DNA of 9,621 nucleotides from Sedimenticola sp. GTDB taxonomy: Bacteria; Pseudomonadota; Gammaproteobacteria; Chromatiales; Chromatiaceae. The notes below the pieces were generated by a model. The model did not search any database, was not told the origin of the DNA, and saw only the letters and a list, made by a program, of their open reading frames with translations. This document shows, piece after piece, positions 1-4,233 of the stretch; position 1 is the first letter of the stretch, and each line of letters opens with the position of its first letter. The translations under genes and the position numbers were made by a program. The stretch lies in the NCBI GenBank assembly GCA_027023915.1, contig JALVUB010000097.1, forward strand, positions 1 to 9,621, written 5' to 3'.

Positions 1-38
1 CCGAGCGGTCGGGGGTTCGAATCCTCCCTGGCGCGCCA
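1..38 (+). tRNA. tRNA 3' portion (probably tRNA-Arg), truncated by the window edge
   Basis: The bases fit tRNA positions 39-76 without gaps: 3' anticodon-stem strand CCGAG (1-5), five-base variable loop CGGTC (6-10), T stem GGGGG/CCTCC (11-15 and 23-27, one G-T pair), T loop TTCGAAT (16-22), 3' acceptor strand CTGGCGC (28-34), discriminator G (35) and an encoded CCA (36-38). The anticodon lies outside the window. A GCGCCAG acceptor with G73 and a short variable loop resembles tRNA-Arg genes of Gammaproteobacteria. tRNA-Asn would also fit the anticodon-stem remnant. The tRNA call is firm and the amino-acid identity is not. The last 18 bases of the gene are copied downstream as part of a tandem repeat. 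Confidence 0.88.
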
Positions 39-136
39 CTCACCGACACGGCCCGTCCTGGAGATGGGCTTTTTCATGCCAATCCCCTTGAGATTCGAAC
101 CCCCGACGAAATCAAAAAGGCGGGTTCGACAAGCGC
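21..136 (+). repeat. Tandem repeat, unit 1 (tRNA 3' end plus downstream flank)
   Basis: This 116-bp segment begins in the tRNA T loop and matches 171-286 at every position but one (G55 against A205), giving a 150-bp period. It contains the last 18 bases of the tRNA, a terminator hairpin, a segment (93-107) that is the exact reverse complement of tRNA bases 8-22, and an 8-bp inverted repeat TCGAACCC/GGGTTCGA (95-102 with 122-129). The repeat itself is read directly. Its origin by tandem duplication is inferred. Confidence 0.95.
51..74 (+). terminator. Rho-independent terminator of the tRNA transcript (copy 1)
   Basis: A 7-bp stem (GCCCGTC, 51-57, with GATGGGC, 63-69, including one G-T pair) encloses a 5-base loop and is followed by TTTTT (70-74). 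It starts 12 bases after the tRNA CCA, where a tRNA operon terminator would be expected. Confidence 0.8.
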
Positions 137-170
137 CGAAGGCGCGCAGCACGAGCGCGCAGCGCGAGTA
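130..170 (+). other. 41-bp GC-rich insert splitting the repeated tRNA 3' end
   Basis: In unit 2 the T-arm-like text GGCGGGTTCGA (119-129) and its continuation ATCCTCCCTGG (171 on) are separated by 41 bases. In the real tRNA the same two parts are contiguous at 20/21. The insert can form GCGCC-GAA-GGCGC (133-145) or pair GCGCGC with GCGCGC (142-147 with 155-160). No coding function is seen. Confidence 0.6.
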
Positions 171-286
171 ATCCTCCCTGGCGCGCCACTCACCGACACG
201 GCCCATCCTGGAGATGGGCTTTTTCATGCCAATCCCCTTGAGATTCGAACCCCCGACGAAATCAAAAAGGCGGGTTCGACAAGCGC
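171..286 (+). repeat. Tandem repeat, unit 2
   Basis: This is the second copy of the 116-bp unit, differing from the first by one base. It carries the last 18 bases of the tRNA (171-188, including CCA) but lacks the 5' part of a tRNA, so it is not a functional tRNA gene. Confidence 0.95.
201..224 (+). terminator. Rho-independent terminator (copy 2)
   Basis: The same hairpin as at 51-74, now with a fully Watson-Crick 7-bp stem (GCCCATC with GATGGGC), followed by TTTTT (220-224). The only base differing between the two units turns the G-T pair of copy 1 into A-T. Confidence 0.75.
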
Positions 287-291
287 GTAGA

Positions 292-311
292 GTGAGTCAT
301 CTTCCCTGGCG
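292..311 (+). repeat. Degenerate partial third unit of the tRNA-derived repeat
   Basis: These bases match 164-183 (the lead-in to unit 2) at 17 of 20 positions, including the tRNA-like CTTCCCTGGCG. The repeat then stops at the A-run of the next terminator. It sits 128 bp after unit 2 rather than 150, because the insert inside its T-arm text is only 19 bases (280-298). Confidence 0.6.
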
Positions 312-341
312 AAAAAAATCCCCGCCGCGGCGGGGATTTTA
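312..341. terminator. Strong palindromic terminator, rpsT side and bidirectional
   Basis: A perfect 26-bp palindrome (315-340) with a GC core TCCCCGCCG/CGGCGGGGA is flanked by A7 on the left. Read on the minus strand it is a GC hairpin followed by seven T, 25 bases after the rpsT stop codon, so it is a textbook rpsT terminator. On the plus strand it ends in only TTTT and could act as a weaker backstop for the tRNA transcript. Confidence 0.9.
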
Positions 342-364
342 TATTGGAAGAGGCTCTGTTTTGT

Positions 365-628
365 TCAGGACATGGTCTTGATATGCGCGTTCAGGCGGCT
401 TTTATGGCGCGCGGCCTTGTTTTTGTGGATCAGCCCTTTGTTGGCCATGCGATCAATAACGGGAACCGCTGCCTGGTAAGCTGCCACGGCAGCCTCGCGG
501 TCGCCGGATTCGATGGCCTTGACCACTTTTTTGATGTAGGTGCGCATCATGCTGCGCCGGCTGGCGTTATGCTGGCGGCGCTTTTCCGCCTGACGGGCGC
601 GCTTGCGTGCTTGCCGAGAGTTTGCCAC
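365..628 (-). CDS. rpsT: 30S ribosomal protein S20
   Basis: This encodes an 87-residue, very basic protein starting MANSRQARKRARQAEKRRQH. The length equals that of E. coli S20, which binds 16S rRNA in the body of the 30S subunit. The middle region (about residues 28-58, RTYIKKVVKAIESGD onwards) and the C-terminal KGLIHKNKAARHKSRLN are typical of the family. The start codon is GTG (628-626), preceded by AGGAG (641-637) with an 8-base spacer. In E. coli rpsT starts with UUG, and the weak start contributes to autoregulation by S20; similar control is plausible here but only inferred. The gene stands alone, divergent from murJ, with its own promoter and terminator. Divergent or adjacent rpsT and murJ is a known gammaproteobacterial arrangement. 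Confidence 0.97.
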   Translation of the reverse strand: MANSRQARKRARQAEKRRQHNASRRSMMRTYIKKVVKAIESGDREAAVAAYQAAVPVIDRMANKGLIHKNKAARHKSRLNAHIKTMS

Positions 629-674
629 CTGTTTTGCTCCTGATTAAGTCCGGATGTCTCTTGAAAGGCGGAAA

Positions 675-703
675 ATTATGGCGATCTGTTTTTCCTCTGT
701 CAA
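675..703 (-). promoter_or_regulatory. sigma70 promoter of rpsT
   Basis: On the minus strand TTGACA (703-698) is separated by exactly 17 bases from CATAAT (680-675). The -35 box is perfect and the -10 box matches at five of six positions. Transcription should begin near 668, leaving a leader of roughly 40 bases before the GTG start. This fits a highly expressed ribosomal protein gene. Confidence 0.85.
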
Positions 704-723
704 CTGGCAATTGAAGTTAGAAT
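697..723 (+). promoter_or_regulatory. Possible weak promoter of murJ
   Basis: TAGAAT (718-723) is a fair -10 box. The best -35 candidate, CTGTCA (697-702), matches four of six positions but has a short 15-base spacer. It overlaps the -35 box of the divergent rpsT promoter. A start near 730 would give a leader of about 30 bases. This is tentative. Confidence 0.35.
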
Positions 724-747
724 AGCGCTTTTCTCGCGCTCCCGACC

Positions 748-753
748 AAGGAG
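748..753 (+). promoter_or_regulatory. Ribosome binding site that decides the murJ start
   Basis: AAGGAG at 748-753 is a near-perfect Shine-Dalgarno sequence lying 7 bases before the in-frame CTG at 761. The first conventional start in frame, GTG 791, would be 37 bases away and has no Shine-Dalgarno sequence of its own (785-790 read ACCACG). Confidence 0.7.
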
Positions 754-760
754 AAACGTA

Positions 761-2311
761 CTGGCCTCGCTGTTCAAATCGCTGACCACGGTGGGCGGCA
801 ACACCATGTTGTCCCGCATCCTGGGGTTTGTTCGTGATCTGGTGTTGGCGCGGTTGTTTGGCGCCGATGCCGCCACCGATGCTTTTTTCATCGCTTTCAA
901 GATCCCCAACTTTTTGCGACGCCTCTTTGGAGAAGGGGCTTTTGCCACCGCCTTTGTGCCGGTGCTCACCGAATATAAGGAGACCCGCGCCTTCGAGGAT
1001 CTGAAGGGGTTGGTGGATCACGTGGCCGGCACTCTGGGAGTGGTGCTCCTGGGGGTATCGCTGATTGGGGTGGTGGCGGCGCCTTTGGTGGTGTCTCTGT
1101 TTGCTATTGGCTGGGTGCTTGATGGCGCGCACGCAAGGCTGGTGTTGGCTTCGTCCATGCTGCGGCTGACCTTCCCCTATCTCTTTTTCATATCACTTAC
1201 TGCTTTTGCCGGAGGCATTCTCAATGCGCACAACCGTTTTGCAGTGCCGGCATTCACTCCGGTGCTGCTTAACCTATGCCTCATTGGCGCGGCCCTGTGG
1301 CTGTCACCCTGGATGGAAGAGCCGGTGACGGCGCTGGCATGGGGCGTGCTTATTGCCGGTGTGGTGCAGTTTACTTTTCAACTTCCCTTCCTTCATAAAC
1401 TGAAGCTGCTGCCAAGGCCCAGGGTGCAACGTGGTCATGAAGGAGTGGACCGCATCATGAAGTTGATGGTGCCTGCGCTCTTTGCTGTTTCGGTGGTGCA
1501 GATCAACCTTTTGCTGGATACGGTGCTGGCGTCCTTTTTGCAGACCGGTAGTATCTCCTGGCTCTATTATTCGGACCGGTTGATGGAGTTTCCCCAGGGC
1601 GTGCTGGGGGTGGCGCTGGGTACCGTGATTCTGCCGGCGCTGTCGCGCGGTCACGCGGCGGAAGACCCCAAGGCTTTTGGTCAAACCCTGGAGTGGGGGC
1701 TGCGCACCACGGTGATTTTTGGATTGCCGGCGACGGTGGGGTTGGTGGTGTTGGCGGGCCCCATGATCGCCACCCTGTTTCTTTCGGACCGGTTCGATTT
1801 TCACGATGTGGTGATGGCACGGCAAAGTCTGGTGGCTTATGCCATCGGGCTGCTGGGCTTCATTTTTATCAAGGTGTTGGCGCCGGGCTACTATGCCCGG
1901 CAAGACACCCGCACGCCGGTGAGGATCGGCATCATCGCCATGGTTACCAATATGGTGTTCAACCTGGTATTCATCGTGCCGCTTCATCATGCCGGGCTGG
2001 CTTTGGCCACCAGCCTTTCCGCCTTCGTCAATGCGGGGTTGCTGTATCGCGGACTGCGTCGTCGCCAGGTCTATTCCCCATCATCCGCCTGGCGGTTGCT
2101 CTGGCTGCGCGTGGTGGTGGCTTGTGGCGTGATGTCCGCCGTGCTCTATTTCGGCGCGCCGCCCGTCGAACGGTGGGTCCAATGGGGTTTGGCGCACAGA
2201 GCGCTGCTGCTTGGTTTGTGGGTGTTGGTTGGCGCTGTGAGCTATTTTCTGGTGCTCGCCGCCATGGGAATGCGGCTCCATGATTTGGGCCGTGCCGGGG
2301 CGACGAGGTAG
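761..2311 (+). CDS. murJ: Lipid II flippase MurJ (MviN), apparently CTG start
   Basis: MurJ is an inner-membrane MOP-superfamily transporter that moves lipid II across the membrane for peptidoglycan synthesis. The protein is hydrophobic throughout, consistent with the family's 14 membrane helices. Starting at CTG 761 gives 516 residues (E. coli MurJ has 511) and an N-terminus MASLFKSLTTVGGNTMLSRI that aligns with E. coli MurJ with no gap up to the SRxLGFxRD motif. Residues important in E. coli are present: R19, R25, D40 and R53 (E. coli R18, R24, D39, R52), and R273 and E276 in YYSDRLMEFP (E. coli R270, E273). The motif KVLAPGYYARQDTRTPV is also typical. Starting at GTG 791 instead would remove ten N-terminal residues and leave no ribosome binding site. 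The gene heads a plus-strand cluster, with 36 bases to the next gene. Confidence 0.96.
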   Translation: MASLFKSLTTVGGNTMLSRILGFVRDLVLARLFGADAATDAFFIAFKIPNFLRRLFGEGAFATAFVPVLTEYKETRAFEDLKGLVDHVAGTLGVVLLGVSLIGVVAAPLVVSLFAIGWVLDGAHARLVLASSMLRLTFPYLFFISLTAFAGGILNAHNRFAVPAFTPVLLNLCLIGAALWLSPWMEEPVTALAWGVLIAGVVQFTFQLPFLHKLKLLPRPRVQRGHEGVDRIMKLMVPALFAVSVVQINLLLDTVLASFLQTGSISWLYYSDRLMEFPQGVLGVALGTVILPALSRGHAAEDPKAFGQTLEWGLRTTVIFGLPATVGLVVLAGPMIATLFLSDRFDFHDVVMARQSLVAYAIGLLGFIFIKVLAPGYYARQDTRTPVRIGIIAMVTNMVFNLVFIVPLHHAGLALATSLSAFVNAGLLYRGLRRRQVYSPSSAWRLLWLRVVVACGVMSAVLYFGAPPVERWVQWGLAHRALLLGLWVLVGAVSYFLVLAAMGMRLHDLGRAGATR

Positions 2312-2347
2312 AATGATCTGCTCCCAACCTCCTGGATCGAGCCGACG

Positions 2348-3250
2348 ATGCTGCGCATGATCTTGTTTCTGCTGACAGCGGCCACTCTTTCCGCTGGTGC
2401 CTTGGGCGCGGAGAAAGGGACTACCGGAGGGGATCTATTGCGCATGGATCGCGGAGCCGTCATTCTGGCCTATACTGGTCAGTATAACGAGCAGTTTCCC
2501 GCCAGCGCCATTATCGACGGTCGCCTGCGCGATTACTGGGCCAGCAGCGCCCATGATCTGGCGGGCGTCCAACCCGACAGCTTCATCATCGAGCTGAGGC
2601 GAACCTACCGACTGCGAACGCTGGTGGTGGACAACCGGCAGGATGACGAGGAGCAATATCCCGGCGTGTCGGCCAAAGAGGTGAAGTTTTACGCCTCAAT
2701 CCAGTCTCACAAAGGGCCTTGGAAGGTTATCACGGTGGTGAAGGGAAAACCCTTTGCCCGTACTGAAAAACAGTTGGACAAACCGGTGGCGGCCCGCTGG
2801 TTGAAAGTGGAAGTGCTTTCGAACCACGGTAATCCATCCTATACCGAAATCACTGAGTTGGAGGCTTATGGCGATCCAGTTGGCAAGGAACCTCCACCTG
2901 TCGATCCCGACGGGGTCTATCAGACCAATTACGGGCCTTTGTTTCTGCAAGTGAAAGGCAACCGTGTGGAAGGGTGTTACGAACTGGACAAAGGTTATGT
3001 CTATGGCACCACCGATGGACGCGTGTTCAATCTCAACTGGATCGAGCACCATGGCGAGGAGAAGGGCACTGCCGTGCTGGTGCTCTCCTCCACCCGTTTT
3101 CTCAACGGCCTTTGGTACGAGGAAGGCGATTTGTCCGGCACTTGGTTCGGTAACAAGCTGAAACAAGGCAGCTCCATCGGTTGCGATCCCATCACTGCCG
3201 CTGCCGGCGTGGGTTTCAACGGTGGGGAGTTGGCGGCCGGAGTCCAGTGA
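2348..3250 (+). CDS. Secreted discoidin (F5/8C)-domain protein of unknown function
   Basis: This 300-residue protein has an apparent signal peptide (1-21, hydrophobic MILFLLTAATL, cleavage likely after LGA), so it is probably periplasmic or exported. Residues about 38-175 resemble an F5/8 type C (discoidin-like) galactose-binding fold: PASAIIDGRLRDYW near the start and the characteristic ending ARWLKVEVLSNHGNPSYTEI then LEAYG. After a proline-rich linker (180-187), residues about 188-282 form a second beta-rich module (GVYQTNYGPLFLQVKGNRVEG, later LSGTWFGN) seen in other bacterial exported proteins but without a function I can name. Two cysteines (210, 279) could form a disulfide. Catalytic residues are not evident; glycan or ligand binding is inferred from the fold. 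The start lacks a clear Shine-Dalgarno sequence, and ATG 2357 is an alternative. Its stop overlaps the ribF start (TGATG), so translation may be coupled. In Pseudomonas no gene lies between murJ and ribF. Confidence 0.85.
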   Translation: MLRMILFLLTAATLSAGALGAEKGTTGGDLLRMDRGAVILAYTGQYNEQFPASAIIDGRLRDYWASSAHDLAGVQPDSFIIELRRTYRLRTLVVDNRQDDEEQYPGVSAKEVKFYASIQSHKGPWKVITVVKGKPFARTEKQLDKPVAARWLKVEVLSNHGNPSYTEITELEAYGDPVGKEPPPVDPDGVYQTNYGPLFLQVKGNRVEGCYELDKGYVYGTTDGRVFNLNWIEHHGEEKGTAVLVLSSTRFLNGLWYEEGDLSGTWFGNKLKQGSSIGCDPITAAAGVGFNGGELAAGVQ

Positions 3251-4200
3251 TGGAGCTGATCCGTGGCAAGCATAACCTCCGCCCCCGCCACCGGGGCTGC
3301 GTGGCCACCATCGGCAATTTCGACGGCGTCCATCGGGGGCACCAGGCGGTGTTCGCGGCGCTCAAGGAGAAGTCGGAAGAGCACGGCCTGCCGGCCACGG
3401 TGATCCTGTTCGAGCCCCAACCCATGGAGTTCTTCCGCCTGCGGCAGGCGCCCGCCCGCCTCACCCGCCTGCGCGAGAAGCTGGAGCAGGTGCGGCGCTG
3501 CGGCATCGACCGGGTGCTGCTGCTGGAGTTCACCCGCGCCCTGGCCGGCATGAGCCCCGATGATTTCATTCGAGAGGTGCTGGTGGAGGGGCTGGCCGTC
3601 CGCCACCTCTACGTGGGGGACGATTTCCGCTTCGGCCGCGAGCGCAGCGGCGACTTCGCCCTGCTGCGACGAGCCGGAGAGGCGCACGGTTTCGGCGTGG
3701 AGAGCCTGGAGACGGTGAGCCTGGAAGGCTGCCGCATCAGCAGCACCCGCATCCGCGAGGCGCTGGCGGCGGGCGACCTGGCCACCGCAGAGGCCTGCCT
3801 GGGGCGCCCCTACCAGCTCTTCGGGCGGGTGAGCCGGGGGCACCAACGTGGCCGCACCATCGGCTTTCCCACCCTCAACATCCCCCTCCACCGGCGGGTG
3901 AGCCCCCTGCGGGGAGTGTTCGCCGTCACCGTGCAGGGGCTGGAAGCGGGCGACCTGCCGGGGGTGGCCAACATCGGCTTCCGCCCCACCGTGGGCGGTG
4001 ACGAAAGGCCCCTGTTGGAGGTGCACCTGTTCGACTTCCACCGCCAGGTGTATGGCGCCCACGTGGGGGTCACTTTCACCCGCTTCATCCGCGAGGAGCG
4101 CCGCTTCGACTCCTTCGACCAGCTGCGGCGCCAGATCGAGCAGGACGCCGCCGAGGCGCGGCGCATCCACGGTTTGCAGCCGGTCGCTGCAATCATCTGA
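3250..4200 (+). CDS. ribF: Bifunctional riboflavin kinase / FAD synthetase
   Basis: RibF phosphorylates riboflavin to FMN and adenylylates FMN to FAD in the cytoplasm. The ATG at 3250 overlaps the preceding stop (TGATG) and has GGAG at 3239-3242, giving 316 residues against 313 in E. coli. The N-terminal FAD-synthetase half shows the nucleotidyltransferase motif GNFDGVHRGH (22-31), FEPQP (54-58) and the SSTRIREAL motif (164-172). The C-terminal kinase half shows GRVSRGHQRGRTIGFPTLNI (192-211), NIGFRPTVGG (241-250) and LLEVHLFDF (255-263) with the likely catalytic Glu257. The arrangement is complete and ordinary. Sampled GC rises abruptly here: 73% in 3481-3540 against 55% in 2701-2760. An upstream in-frame opening exists from 3181, but it lies inside the previous gene and lacks conserved residues. 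Confidence 0.97.
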   Translation: MELIRGKHNLRPRHRGCVATIGNFDGVHRGHQAVFAALKEKSEEHGLPATVILFEPQPMEFFRLRQAPARLTRLREKLEQVRRCGIDRVLLLEFTRALAGMSPDDFIREVLVEGLAVRHLYVGDDFRFGRERSGDFALLRRAGEAHGFGVESLETVSLEGCRISSTRIREALAAGDLATAEACLGRPYQLFGRVSRGHQRGRTIGFPTLNIPLHRRVSPLRGVFAVTVQGLEAGDLPGVANIGFRPTVGGDERPLLEVHLFDFHRQVYGAHVGVTFTRFIREERRFDSFDQLRRQIEQDAAEARRIHGLQPVAAII

Positions 4201-4233
4201 TTCACCACAACCCAGCCACAGGAAACCCAGTCC

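Noticed and set aside
171..188. Second tRNA gene
   Set aside because: Only the last 18 bases of a tRNA are present. The T arm is interrupted by 41 bases and there is no anticodon or D arm upstream.
21..311. CRISPR array or prophage attachment sites
   Set aside because: Two and a partial long repeats do not fit a CRISPR array. The tRNA-end duplications are only 150 bp apart with no integrase or cargo, so an att pair enclosing an element is unsupported, though a remnant cannot be excluded.
344..643. Plus-strand frame across rpsT
   Set aside because: Antisense to rpsT, which has its promoter, ribosome binding site, terminator and full S20 sequence.
644..1132. Minus-strand frame across the murJ 5' end
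   Set aside because: Composition of an antisense shadow (Q, H, R, G), no conserved domain, and it would cover the rpsT promoter.
1304..1990. Minus-strand frame within murJ (228 codons)
   Set aside because: Histidine- and glutamine-rich translation typical of an antisense shadow; murJ is certain in the other direction.
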